DNA from: Zygnema cylindricum | Lineage: Eukaryota; Streptophyta; Zygnematophyceae; Zygnematales; Zygnemataceae | NCBI GenBank assembly: GCA_037447655.1 | Contig: JBBHKE010000294.1 | Coordinates: 162,028-226,027, forward strand | DNA length: 64,000 nt | Reading direction: 5' to 3' | In this document: positions 27,531-38,894 of the stretch, one piece after another | How the letters are laid out: each line of letters opens with the position of its first letter | Numbering within the stretch: the stretch's first letter is position 1 | The notes under the pieces: generated by a model | Told to the model about the DNA's origin: nothing | What the model saw: the letters and a program-made list of their open reading frames with translations, nothing else | Databases searched by the model: none | Position numbers and translations under genes: made by a program

Positions 27531-28534
27531 TGAGAGAAATAGTGTGACGAACAAAAGTTACCGAAAATAGCGTGACGAGGGAATGTTAAGAAATTTCGTT
27601 TTTATTTTCGGTTGTATTTTGGAAAGCGCATGTCATGTGCAAATCTTAAGATTTTTCGTTGGTTTTCCATCATGACACGTAGTTTAATCGTCCAGCGTGT
27701 CACTATTTTTTTTTTCTGTATCTGCCAACCCACCTCGACCTCGAGGTGGGTTGACAGCTACAGAAAAAAATGAAGCGAACTCCTCGCAGATGAACATCCG
27801 ACGGCCAGTGTTACCTCCAAGACCTTCAGAGAATATCGGCAAGATTCTCTATAATGTTGTTTTTCGTATAAAAACAAAATAAGCAGTACGACTTGGTACG
27901 GAGGGTCGCGGATTTTTGTAAACTACGCAATTTTTTGCCTGATGGAACGTCACCCTTATGGTAACCTTCCACCAGGCAAAAAGTGGAGTTGTTTACTGGA
28001 GGAAATACCTTGCCGTACTAAGCCGTACGGTTTTTTTTTTTTTTTTTAACAAAAGATGTTTACTAAAAAGTCGTTGAGATTCTCCAGACTTCTTGGCAAA
28101 AATTACCACCATTCGATTTTCAATATTCAACGCAAACGTCCCTTGTTTCCAGTACTTGGCTAGTCTCCTCCGACTGTCCTCAGAAGGACACTTAGCGCTT
28201 ATTGGACGCGTGTATTGGTCCACTTGTAAAGTCAGCATGGATCCACAACGGACGTGAAGTTATAAAGTTACATGTGGCAAATAGCTTGTACCTTCTGACA
28301 AGAAAGCCACCCTGTTCGACGACAAAAAAAAACTTTTCCGATGGAACAGAAGCCATTTTGGATTGCTTTTTTCCATCTTCGTGTTGACCTTGATTAGACA
28401 TTTCGGGCAACTAAGAGGCCTCCTTGGACCACATACACCTAATCAGTTAACAAGATTCGCAGAAGCGACGAACTCAATAAATCACGAAGGTAGAAAAGAA
28501 AGAAGTTTAGAGTGAGAGAGTAATAGCATTCACA
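27531..28534 (+). mobile_element. copia LTR copy, plus orientation (partner of 35193-36174)
   Basis: This is a 1004-bp block that is nearly identical, in inverted orientation, to 35193-36174; homology begins abruptly at TGAGAGAAATAGTGTGACG and ends at GCATTCACA, so the block runs from TG to CA like an LTR. One 20-bp insertion near 28490 and an A-run difference account for most of the length difference. It contains a perfect hairpin, CAACCCACCTCGA with CC loop, at about 27726. Beyond 28534 only about 75 bp resemble copia internal sequence and are more diverged. It is read here as the LTR and leader of a second, truncated copy. Confidence 0.7.
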
Positions 28535-29584
28535 TGAAGCAAGGCATAGAATAGGTAGCCGTTCAGAATGTAGATTCCATTATGATAGAGGGAATACAAT
28601 TGAAACAAAAGGGACAATGTCCAGTAATACACTGATTCTGAATGCTAAATGTTGCCAAGCCTAAAACCCTTTTGTCTGTGAGTGATGATGTCTGTCGCCT
28701 TGTTCTACTCTTTTTATTCTAAAGCAAACAAAGAAGAGCTAAGTGGTGGTCGAATGACCAAGTGCCACGTGTACAAGCCTAAAACAATAATGCATCATGG
28801 AAGCTTTTGCACGTCTGTCCAACACTTGATTTAATGTTCCTGTTGTAAAATTGATACTTGATTTAATGTTCCTGTTGTAAAATCAATATGATGTTGTGAC
28901 GATACGATTTCGTAGTACCAATAAAATCGTTTGAATCGCTGCACGGAATAATCACGCAGAATCGCACTAAAAACCATACTCCCACTCGATTCTGTGGCGG
29001 TATGTAATTTCCGTTGACTAAGACTTGGTTTGACCGCGAACGTTCATAGAAATGATCCGCGGTACACTTAAGTATATCCCGATGGCGAACGAAAAAAATC
29101 TTCGCTATACATCTATAATACAAATTTTGAATGACACCAGTTCAAAATGTGTAAGTTTCGCCGTTGTTTTCAAAATTTCGTCCGTACAGGACCATTTAAA
29201 CTTAGCTTTGACACCTATGGCGTAAATAAAATGCCACGTACAACTTCAGGACCGTTTCAATTTAACAGAACACCTGTGACGCTTTGATTTGGTCGAAAAA
29301 AATCAAAGCATATGCGGGAGTTGCGAACATGCAGCTGCAACCTCGTACATCGAAATCCAATGTTGGAAAATCGTCCTCCAATCGCCTCCTTGCAGAGCAA
29401 CGGTGGACCTGGAGAAGGACCAGGTTTGGAAAAGTACACCAAGTACTTTAGGCGCTTGCGCCTTCCACTCCTCATATTTTTCCTTTTTTGCTTTCCTTCG
29501 ATATGCTCAGATTAGGCTCCTCTCCTTCCTCCTTAGAGTTTGCTCTTTTCGCCCTAGAGAGTCTTGCTTTTCTTGCATAGAGTA
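28535..29584. other. unassigned stretch between LTR copy and copia 3' end
   Basis: After about 75 bp of copia-like leader the sequence is unrecognised. A 27-bp unit (TTGATTTAATGTTCCTGTTG) is tandemly repeated at about 28827-28884. Open frames at 29257-29585 on both strands resemble nothing known. The minus-strand 3' LTR expected for the copia element is not visible here. Confidence 0.5.
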
Positions 29585-29618
29585 GCAATTATTCTTTTCC
29601 AATAGCTTTTGTTAGCAT

Positions 29619-30764
29619 TGTTGATAATTGAGTATTTTCTAGGTCTGTATTATAATAGGAAAAAGGTACAGGCGGTCTACCTCTAACTCCCTTCACCAAG
29701 CCCCCACACTTGTTCTAGTCACTGAAGGCTGGGTAGGGTGATAGAGCCATGTTTACCTAAAGCTTTGTAGAAGACAGGTAGCAGAAAATAGATGGGTTTA
29801 CCAAAAGTATTGACAGATCCAGGAATTCATCCTGGAACTTGCAATTCGCCAATATAGCCGCTATTTTGTCCGTTTAGTCTAGGACTAATTATACACATAT
29901 AGTGTTTGATAATTATATAAATATATACGCGCAGAAAGAATTCATTTAACGGCCGGGTGATTTTTAGCAAAAACATTTGGTTAAGTACAGTTAGGCGAAA
30001 CTAATACCGCGCATTAGTTTCGACAACAAAAAAAATATCGCGCACATATTTTAAATGGGTAAGAATGAATACCAGATTTAATCGACGGCCGTGGTGCTAG
30101 CCGAGATTATGGAATGGCCGCCTTGGCGTTTTCTGACGCCGCCACTCCAGATGACACGTGGAAATGCGCTGGAGGATTGCGGAATCTCCGGAGGGCAAGA
30201 TAACTAGTTTAGATGTGACATTTGTCACCCTTCCGTACAGTTGCCGTACGGAAAATACTTCGGCGCCTGTACTTTTATATACGGTAGAGTCTTCTGATTG
30301 GCGCCGTACTTCAGTAGAAGGGGTTTAGAGAGGGACTAGGACTTAGAATATTTCTGGTAGGTAGCTGACTCTCTCAGAGAGCACCTTGTACAAAAGGCAA
30401 ACTTTGGCCAGCCATAACTATTAACTCTGCTGACCAATTTTAGTGATTCTTTTTGCTCCGGACTCAGGGGAGTCCAGGCTACACAGGGGTGTAGTCGGTC
30501 AGAGTTTTTGCTTGCCACGGTGGCTGCATTTCTAAGGGAAAGTCAAAGTGGGTGAATGTGTCCAAATCTCATATTCTAACTTTGCATTCTGTGGTGGAAC
30601 TGAGCACACAGAAAGTGTTATTTCACAAGGGTGAAGCTGTAATGGGGTTCTAATTGTCAAGGGGTCAATAATTTGGGTTTATATAAACTTCGAGTCGGCA
30701 CTATCTAGATTAGCTTCCTTTGGACCTGCGAATTATGTGTGGCAATGGAGCCCATAGAATTTCA
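29619..30764 (+). mobile_element. solo LTR (family S) inserted in copia RNase H, 5-bp TSD
   Basis: This 1146-bp insertion runs from TGTTGATAATTGAG to ATAGAATTTCA and is flanked by an exact 5-bp duplication AGCAT (29614-29618, 30765-30769). Removing it rejoins the copia RNase H frame as ENATDM and LTKA, confirming the boundaries. TG...CA ends plus 5-bp duplication mark a solo LTR. It is oriented opposite to its host element. Related copies are at 32127-33296, 40535-41726 and 43344-44637. It contains TGGCAATGGAGC near its 3' end, resembling a primer-binding site but lying within the duplicated boundaries. Confidence 0.92.
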
Positions 30765-31370
30765 AGCATGTCGGTTGCGTTCTCTTTGTCACGCATGAAC
30801 TCAAATGCCACGACCTTAGCAATTGTCGTGTCTCTAATGAACTGGTATCGCATATCAATGTGCTTGGCCTTAGGATGGTTGATAGGATTTTTGATCAGAG
30901 CCAGGCAACTCTGGTTGTCTGTATAGATGGTGGTCTTGGATTTCTGCACAATTCCTAGCTCGTTTTGAAATGCCCTAAGCCATACAACCTGCTTTATTGC
31001 GGTGGCGACCGCCATGTACTCACCCTCCATGGTTGATAATGCCAATGTTTTCATGAGTTTGCTACTCTAGCTCACGCTCCCATCGCCAATGTTCACTACG
31101 TAACCTGTGGTTGATTTTCTACTTGAAACATCCCCTCTCTTATTTGTATAGATGGTGGTCTTCGATTTCTGCACAATTCCTAGCTCGTTCAGAAATGCCC
31201 TAAGCCATAGAACCTCCTTTACTGCGGTGGCGACCGCCATGTACTCACCCTCCATGGTTGATAATGCCACTGTTTTCAGGAGTTTGCTACTCCAACTCAC
31301 GCTCCCATCGCCAATGTTCACCAGGTAACCTGTGGTTGATTTTCTACTTGAAACATCCCCTCCCCAGTCA
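30765..31370. repeat. duplicated RNase H segment in copia remnant
   Basis: The RNase H coding region around STMEGEYMAVATA and KSKTTIYT occurs twice in tandem on the minus strand (about 30925-31060 and 31140-31275), each preceded by VNIGDGSVSWSS-type sequence. The offset is about 235 bp. The copies differ by several substitutions, so the duplication is not an assembly echo. Confidence 0.85.
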
Positions 31371-32126
31371 TAGTCTGTGAATGCATGAATTTTGATGCTT
31401 TCTTGAGTTCCCCAATAATTAGAGTGTAGTCAATTGTCTCTTTGAGGTATATGAGTACACTTTTTGCTGTTTACCAATGTTGTTTCCCTAGCTTGTTTAG
31501 GAATCGACTGAGGATTCCAATGGCGGGGGCGATATCCGGACGGGTGCAATTCATTAAATAGATGAGTGCTCCCACTGCTTCACCGTATGGAGCCTCAACT
31601 GGTTCATCTTGAATTTCGAGATCCTCGATAAACTTCTCTCCTTGCTCTAAAGGTGAGGAGATGCCATTTGCATCTTGAAGCCGAAATCTGGTAAGAAGCT
31701 CTCCTATGAACTTTCTTTGAGTGAGATGGATAGTCTTGTTCTCCCTATCTCTAATCACTTCAATGCCAAGTACATACTTAAGATCTCCTAAATCCTTCAT
31801 CTCGAAGGCTTATGATAGCATCTTTTTTTATTTTTGCTATCTTTTTCTTTTGTTTTTCCTAGGATCATTAGATCCTCTACATAGATTGCAATTATTATCT
31901 TGCTTTCTGGGTGATAATACACTAAGTGATCTGACCGAATTTTTACAAATCTCTCTCTTTGCAAATATTCATCTATCTTTATATTCTATAATCTTCGAGA
32001 CTGTTTAAGGCCATAGAGAGCCTATGGGAGTTTGCAAACCTTATTGGGTTTCATCGGGTCCTCATACCCTTCCTGCTAGGTCATGTACCATTCCTCCTCG
32101 AGTTCTCCGTGGAGAAAAGTCATTTT

Positions 32127-33296
32127 TGAAATTTTATGGGCTCCATTGCCACACAGAATTCGCATATCAAAAGAAGCTAATCTAGGAAGTGTCGACTCCA
32201 AGTTTATATAAACCCAAATGATTAACCCCTTGACAATCACAACCCCATAACAGCTTCACCCGTGTGAAAGAATACTTTGTGTGTGCTCAATTCCACCACA
32301 AAAATGCAAAGTTAGAATATGAGATTTAGACACATTCACCCACTTTGACTTTCCCTTAGAAATGCAGCCACCCTAGCAAGCAAAAACGGTGACTAACTAC
32401 ATCCTTGTGTAGTGTGGACTCCCGTGAGTCCGCAGCAACAAGAATAACTGAAATTGGTCAAGTAAATTGATAGTTATGGCTGGCCAAAGTTTGCCATTTA
32501 TACAAGGTGCTCTCCGGGAGAGTCAGCTACCTACCATAAATATTCTAAGTCCTAGTCCCTCTCTAAACCCCTTCTACTGAAGTACGGCGCCAATCACAGG
32601 ACTGTTGCGTACATAAAAGTGCAGGCGCCGGAGTACTTTCTGTACGGCAACTGTACGACAAGACATACAAGTGACAAATGTCACATCCAAACTTGTTATC
32701 TTGCGCTCCGAAAATTCCGCAATCCTCCAGCACATTTCCACGTGTCATCCGAAGTGGCGGCGTCAAAAACGCCAAAGCGGCCATTCCAAAATCTCGGCTC
32801 TTACCACAGCCGTCGATTAAATCCAACATTTAATTCTCCCCGTCGAAAATATGTGCGCGGTATTTGTTTCGCCGTCAAAACAAATGCGCGGTATTAGTTT
32901 TATGAAGTAGCGTAAACCGTACTACTCTAAATTGTTTCTATGTACTAAGAATCTATTCACGGCGTTAAATGAATTCTTCTACGCGTACATATTAATATAA
33001 TTATCAAACCATATGTGTCTTAGCACTAGTCCTAGACTAAACGGACAAAGCTAACGACTATGTTGATGGACGGCAGGTATCAGGATCAATTCCTGGGTCC
33101 GTCAGTAGTTTTGGTAAACCCATCTATTTTATGCTACCTGTCTGCTACAAAGCTTTAGGTTGCCATGCCTCTATCACCCTACCCACCCTTTAGTGACTAG
33201 AACAAGTGTGGGGGCTTGGTGAAGGGAGATAGAGGTAGACCGCCTCTACCTTTTTCCTATTATAATACAGACCTAGATAATACTCAAATATCAACA
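32127..33296 (-). mobile_element. solo LTR (family S) inserted in copia reverse transcriptase
   Basis: Read on the minus strand, this 1170-bp insertion goes from TGTTGATATTTGAG to ATAAAATTTCA. The flanks are AAAAC and AAAAT, a 5-bp target duplication with one mismatch. It splits the RT sequence between EQMEVKT and FLHGELEEE. It is homologous along its length to 29619-30764 but in opposite orientation, so the two form a 1.1-kb inverted pair 1.4 kb apart. The mismatch in the duplication suggests an older insertion than the AGCAT copy. Confidence 0.9.
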
Positions 33297-35192
33297 GTTT
33301 TCACTTCCATCTGTTCAACTTCAAGGTCGAAGATGGCGGCGAGGGCAAGGAGTGCCCGAACTGAGGTAAATTTCACCACCAGTGCGAATGTCTCCCTGTA
33401 ATCTATCCCCTCTTTCTGTGTGAACCCCTTAGCAACTAACCTTGATTTGTAGCGTTCAATTCTGCCGTCGCCGTTTCTTTTTATTTTGAAAGTCCACTTA
33501 CTCCCAATTGGTTTTCTCCCCTCTGGCATGTCCTCTAATGTTCATGTGTGGTTCTTGAGAATGGAAGCCATCTCCTCATTGGTTTCGGCTTTCTACTTGT
33601 CTAAATCTTCACCTAGAAGAGCACTTTTGAGATTTGATGGTTCCTCAACCTGTGCCATCCCAACAATTTTTTTCCTTGGAGCCTTCGACGTCTTTAACCA
33701 ATCACCAAACTTGTTAGGTGGGTTCTTGACCCGGCTCGGTCGGTTTGCGGCTCAGTCGGTCTGTTGATTTTGCTGTTGGTTTTGTTGAGTCATTTTTCTT
33801 TTCCACCACTGCTTCCGCTGATTTTCTTAGTTTCGCCCCTCTTCTTTTATGCGATGATCTCCTCGGCGGTTTCGGCAATCTTAGACTCTTACTCCTCTAT
33901 TTGCGTTTGCATTTGTTCAGGAGTCCTTCGTTATGAGGGAGAATCATCTCTCTCCTCCTCTGAATCAACATCTTGTGGCAGAATGTTTGATGGGTTAGGA
34001 GACATTGGCTTCACCTGTTCCTCAAAGGTAAATGTCTCACCTCTTTGTTCACTCTCACTATTGGTGAACTGTGGTTTCTCACCGAATCTTACATCTCTAC
34101 TGATGATAATCGTCTTTGTGCTGTTGTTTAGCACTCTGTATGCTTTGCTGTGCTCATCGTACCCCAAGAATGTCCTTTCAATGGCCTTTGGTCCCAGTTT
34201 CCCTCCTTTGTTGTTGTAGTTAAAGACGTAGGCCTTGCTCCCAAACACTTTTAGGTGGGATAGGTTTAGTCTGAACCCATTCCACTGCTCGAATGATGTG
34301 GAGTTGTCTAATGCACAAGTGGGACATCTGTTGCGCAGGTATACGACAGTGCTCATGGATTCCCCCAATACTGCGGCTTGGTATTGTGGACCACCATCAT
34401 GCTTCTCGTCATCTCAAGAAGTGTACAGTTCATCCTCTTTGCGACGTCATTCTGTTCGGGTGTCGCTGGTGCTTTCAAGCGGTGTTCAATTCCCTCAGCT
34501 GTGAGGAAATTGTTAAATTCATTTGAAAGGTACGCTCCACCCCTATCACTTTGCAAGCAAGTGATTGATGTGCCATATCTTTTCACGACTATTGCCTTGT
34601 ATACCTTAAACTGAGTGAAGACTTCGCTTTTGTGAGTCAGCAAGAAAATGTGTGTCATCCTAATGAAGTCATCAATGAATGTAACCATGTACTATTTGCC
34701 ACTGCAGGATGGGACTTTTATGGGTCCCCAAACGTCGAAGAGCACGACCTCTAGTGGTCTGCTAGCTCTTCGTGCACCTGTTTGTGGAAAGGGTAATCGA
34801 TGGGCCTTTCTCATCTCGCAACCGTGACATAGATCAGGTGTGATCTTCAAAACAGTGAGTCCGATCCCATGAGCCATGTTGCTTTTGACCATTTTTTTTA
34901 TCCCCTCTTTGTGTAAGTGACTAAGTCTGCAATGCCATAGATATTTGTTTGATAGATTTTGAACCTTAGTTTAAGTGACCACCTTTTCATTGGTGTTGAC
35001 TTCCGTGTCTTTCGTGTCTGCTGGAGGTGTTGTGTGGAGCTTTGATCTTGTGGCGAGGGCGAAAACTTCATCGTTGGGTTGCACTTGAGACAGCATGTGC
35101 GATCGGCCATCCGTTCACCTTCAGCAATTGTATTCCCTCTATGATAATGGAATCTACTTTCTAAACGACTATCTATTATGTGCCCCGCTACA

Positions 35193-36174
35193 TGTGAATG
35201 CTATTACTCTCTCACTCTTTCGTGATTTATTGAGTTCGTCGCTTCTGCGAATCTTGTTAACTGATTAGGTGTATGTGGTCCAAGGAGGCCTCTTAGTTGC
35301 CCGAAATGTCTAATCAAGGTCAACACGAAGATGGAAAAAAGCAATCCAAAATGGCTTCTGTTCCATCGGAAAAGTTTTTTTTGTCGTCGAACAGGGTGGC
35401 TTTCTTGTCAGAAGGTACAAGCTATTTGCCACATGTAACTTTATAACTTCACGTCCGTTGTGGATCCATGCTGACTTTACAAGTGGACCAATACACGCGT
35501 CCAATAAGCGCTAAGTGTCCTTCTGAGGACAGTCGGAGGAGACTAGCCAAGTACTGGAAACAAGGGACGTTTGCGTTGAATATTGAAAATCGAATGGTGG
35601 TAATTTTTGCCAAGAAGTCTGGAGAATCTCAACGACTTTTTAGTAAACATCTTTTGTTAAAAAAAAAAAAAAAACCGTACGGCTTAGTACGGCAAGGTAT
35701 TTCCTCCAGTAAACAACTCCACTTTTTGCCTGGTGGAAGGTTACCATAAGGGTGACGTTCCATCAGGCAAAAAATTGCGTAGTTTACAAAAATCCGCGAC
35801 CCTCCGTACCAAGTCGTACTGCTTATTTTGTTTTTATACGAAAAACAACATTATAGAGAATCTTGCCGATATTCTCTGAAGGTCTTGGAGGTAACACTGG
35901 CCGTCGGATGTTCATCTGCGAGGAGTTCGCTTCATTTTTTTCTGTAGCTGTCAACCCACCTCGAGGTCGAGGTGGGTTGGCAGATACAGAAAAAAAAAAT
36001 AGTGACACGCTGGACGATTAAACTACGTGTCATGATGGAAAACCAACGAAAAATCTTAAGATTTGCACATGACATGCGCTTTCCAAAATACAACCGAAAA
36101 TAAAAACGAAATTTCTTAACATTCCCTCGTCACGCTATTTTCGGTAACTTTTGTTCGTCACACTATTTCTCTCA
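35193..36174 (-). mobile_element. copia 5' LTR, minus orientation
   Basis: This 982-bp block is the inverted, nearly identical partner of 27531-28534. Read on the minus strand it starts TGAGAGAAATAGTGTGACG and ends GCATTCACA, immediately followed by about 200 bp of leader and then the GAG-pre-integrase coding sequence of the copia remnant. It therefore stands where the 5' LTR should be. It carries the same CAACCCACCTCGA hairpin. A TGG-starting primer-binding site next to its end is not obvious. Confidence 0.7.
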
Positions 36175-36810
36175 AAGGACTTTCGTTATGTTCGAAAACA
36201 TAAACCCTAAAAAATGAGCTGGCGTACAGACTGGCGGCTGCAAAAAGTATAAAAGTTTTGTTGTATGATTACTTCGTACGCAGGTACATGGTACGCAAGT
36301 CAAGATTTGAAGTTAAGTTTGTCGGTGCTAAAAATCTGAAAGATATTCAATATCGGATCGTAGCTTGCGTGGCGCCAGTCAGTTTAGAACACGTGGCTTA
36401 CAGACTCTACGTGGTGGAGCATCGACTCAATCGACGCGGTCTGTAGAGTTTGCCGTACAATTACAGAAACGTATGATGGAACTTCACCCTAAGTCAAAAC
36501 TAGTGTATATGACACTAAATTATTATACACACTAATAATTTATACACGCTAAATACGATCCACGGTGTAGTGTAGTGTTATTAAATACTCGCACTAAAAG
36601 AGGTTTCACGGTGTTGTACAAAACATTTGAAATCGACAGACAACATTAAACCGGGTGTCCATCGAATAACTTTGACATGACGTGACCTTGACGCAATCCA
36701 ACCGTCGATTTCAGATGCCAAAACTTGTCTTGTCACGTGAAATCAAAGCGCCAAAGCCGAAATCGACGATTGCATGCTTTGTAGCATGCATATAGGGAGA
36801 ATCGTACGAA
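36175..36810. repeat. outer inverted repeat, right arm, with short foldback element
   Basis: Bases 36570-36800 are the inverted partner of 26820-27090. Bases about 36490-36575 form a short foldback element (GTGACACTAAATTATTATAC side against TTTATACACGCTAAATACG) resembling 62093-62175. The stretch 36180-36490 is unassigned. Confidence 0.75.
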
Positions 36811-38893
36811 TTGATGCACCGAATAATTGCCCGGAATCGCACTAAAAACAATAATTCGAGAGGACGCAATCTCCAAAATAAAGGGGGGACCGTATTCCTG
36901 ATTGAAGTAGGCAGTATATCAGAGGAGGTAGGCAGTATATCAAAGGAGGTAAAGGAGGGATATGCATCTAACGCGGTTGGGATTATTGATCAGTTATTCT
37001 TGTCAAATAATACTGTGGGAAAGCGTTGTTCCACATGGAAGACACAACATGTGTCGACCAAAGCAAGCCGCTTGCGTGTCATCCAGTGGATGATAGAAGA
37101 TTGCGAGGAGAACGGAGAAGAAATAATCATCTCGAGGACCATGAAGGAGTTTGCGGAACACTTTACCAGAGAATATAATTGCAGCAAGTTGTTTTATTAT
37201 ATACCTCTTTCCTCGTGCTTTCCCCTACGCTGCTTTATTTGCTTTGTTTAATTTTAGACGGTGTCTGCCCTCTTCCTCTGCTCTTTTCCCTCCCCTTCTC
37301 CCAAAAATCCTCCATTTTCCCCTCTTTTCCCTCCCCCTCTTCCCCAAATCTGCCCTTTCCCTCCGCCTTTCCCAAACATCCTCCATTTCCCCCTTATTTC
37401 CTTCTCCCTTTTCCCCATTCCCTCCCCCTCTCCCAAAAATCCTCCTTTTCCCCCTCCTTCCCCTCTCCCTCTTCCCCAAATTTTAGACGGCGGTGCCATA
37501 GCATCTTGTAACCACCTTGCTGAAATTTTTATTTGATTTAAGACATTGTCAAGTTGTTTTTTTTATGGTTTCGTTTCCGTCTCCTATTTAACAAAGTACA
37601 GGAAGGCTTCACGATGGTGGAGAGAGAGGCTTACTATGATGAAAGGGATTATGTCTACATCATTATCGTTCTCGTCGTCATCCTTTGGAAAAATCGGTGA
37701 CAATAACGAAGGAGCTTCCGGGACGAGGCCGGAAGGAATCTCCATGGGTGATCATCATCCACGAGGAGTTGATAGAGGAGTTTCGCCGCTTTAAAAAAGC
37801 TAAAATGAAAATGTCCACCGCAATTATTATGGACATGGCGAAACACATTGTGCTTCGGCGTCGACTGGCGTTAACGGAACGGTAGCCAATCCCATGATCA
37901 TATTCACGATTAGGAGGCGAAGTTACCCGATCGATGGATTACCCGACACGGTCCTCGGTAAGATTTTTCATCCAATTGCAATTTTTCAATTTTTTTAGGG
38001 TGCTTAGTTATTGTCATTCACTATGAACTCTCTCTCCCCCTCCCTCTTTATCTATCTCTCTCTATCCCCAGCTCGCCACACGGTTTCTCATCTCTCTGTT
38101 ACTCTATCCCTCTCTCTCCCTCTCCCTCTATCTAACTCATCTATCTACATCTCCCCTCTTCTCTATTCTCATTGCCCATTCAAATTATACTTTTTGGCCA
38201 TTGCGTATATTTGCAGGTGTTTGTTATCGAAGTGCCCCAAAGGGGTGGAACGACAAAACCGTGTTCCCTCAGTGGGTTGCGGAGGAAAGGTCCTACCAAG
38301 GAGATTGGGAAGGACGACAAAAAATATTGTTTTTAGATAACTGTGGAGGCCATAACTCATCGGACGAGTTGGATCAAGCGTTGCGAGCAAAGAACACTAT
38401 GTTATATTTTTTCCTCGCCAACGCAACGCATCTCGTACAACCGGCCGACTCATTTGTCATCTCAAAAATCAGGGAGGTTTGGTCCCGGATTTGGGAGAAT
38501 TGGAAAGTGCTTGGGATTGAGCAAGGACTTTGGGCAAAACCTTCGAGTAAAGGATGGTCCGGAAAATTGGTTGGCCCGAGTAAGGCATTCTTTTTAAGAT
38601 TGGCACGAGATTCAATCCGAGAAAGAAACGCCATGAGGGATGCGAATGGGATGATATATGCGAGGAAGGCGATGATCCAATGCAGTTTGTCTTTACGCGA
38701 CAGGAAGTGGGAGGGAGACATGCTCACAAGGCAATTACAAGCTATCATCAACAAGCACCGCAATCATTTTGACAGAGAGGAAGTAGAGTCTCCTTGCCTT
38801 AGAGCTCCAGACTTCACACAAAATATCGGAGAGGCAAACAGTCAACAAGATGGCATGTGGAGCGAAGGAGGCACGAGCGGCAAAGACATTTGA
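36811..38893 (+). pseudogene. DDE_1 (pogo/Tigger-type) transposase remnant
   Basis: Three plus-strand segments appear to belong to one transposase. 36880-37190 is a possible DNA-binding N-part (SRLRVIQWMIEDCEENGEE). 37601-37885 is reached through an acceptor-like TACAG and carries KASRWWRERL and, one frame over, LPGRGRKESPW and EELIEEFRRFKKAK. 38216-38893, after TTTGCAG, carries GWNDKTVFPQWV, ILFLDNCGGHNSSDELDQAL and HLVQPADSF, typical of the catalytic core of DDE_1 endonucleases, and ends in TGA. The portion with the first catalytic Asp is absent between 37.9 and 38.2 kb, where low-complexity CT sequence lies. Frameshifts in the middle segment and the missing core indicate a defective copy. 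No terminal inverted repeats were identified. Confidence 0.75.
37257..37490. repeat. pyrimidine minisatellite, about 65-bp period
   Basis: Three to four units of the type CCAAAAATCCTCCATTTTCC separated by CTCCCCCTCTTCCCC lie inside the presumed transposase gene. A related array in the opposite orientation (purine strand on top) is at 42080-42360, near the other retroelement cluster. Overlapping open frames in all phases are artefacts of the low complexity. Confidence 0.9.
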
Positions 38894-38894
38894 G

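Larger units (their letters stand above)
29585..35192 (-). pseudogene. Ty1/copia polyprotein remnant (GAG-pre-integrase, integrase, RT, RNase H)
   Basis: Minus-strand fragments follow copia order. About 34900-34990 is GAG-pre-integrase (LWHCRLSHLHKEG, split by frameshifts). The integrase zinc-binding region is at 34692-34892 (CHGCEMRKAH) and the integrase core at about 33930-34688 (FIDDFIR, LQSDRGGAYLS, with DV replacing the usual D). Reverse transcriptase N-part is at about 33297-33529 (GSKWTFKIKRNGDG, RLVAKGFTQKEGIDY), continuing after an inserted LTR at about 31980-32126 (FLHGELEEE, ALYGLKQS) and 31471-31800. RNase H is at 30770-31321, with a tandem duplication of STMEGEYMAVATA, and ends after a second inserted LTR with TDMLTKAIGKE at about 29586-29618. 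Frameshifts and stops are frequent. Gag and protease are missing between the 5' LTR and pre-integrase, so the element is dead. Confidence 0.9.

Noticed and set aside
29257-29585. Opposite-strand frames of 72-98 codons as a host gene
   Set aside because: They overlap each other on both strands and the 3' end of the copia relic; no family resemblance.
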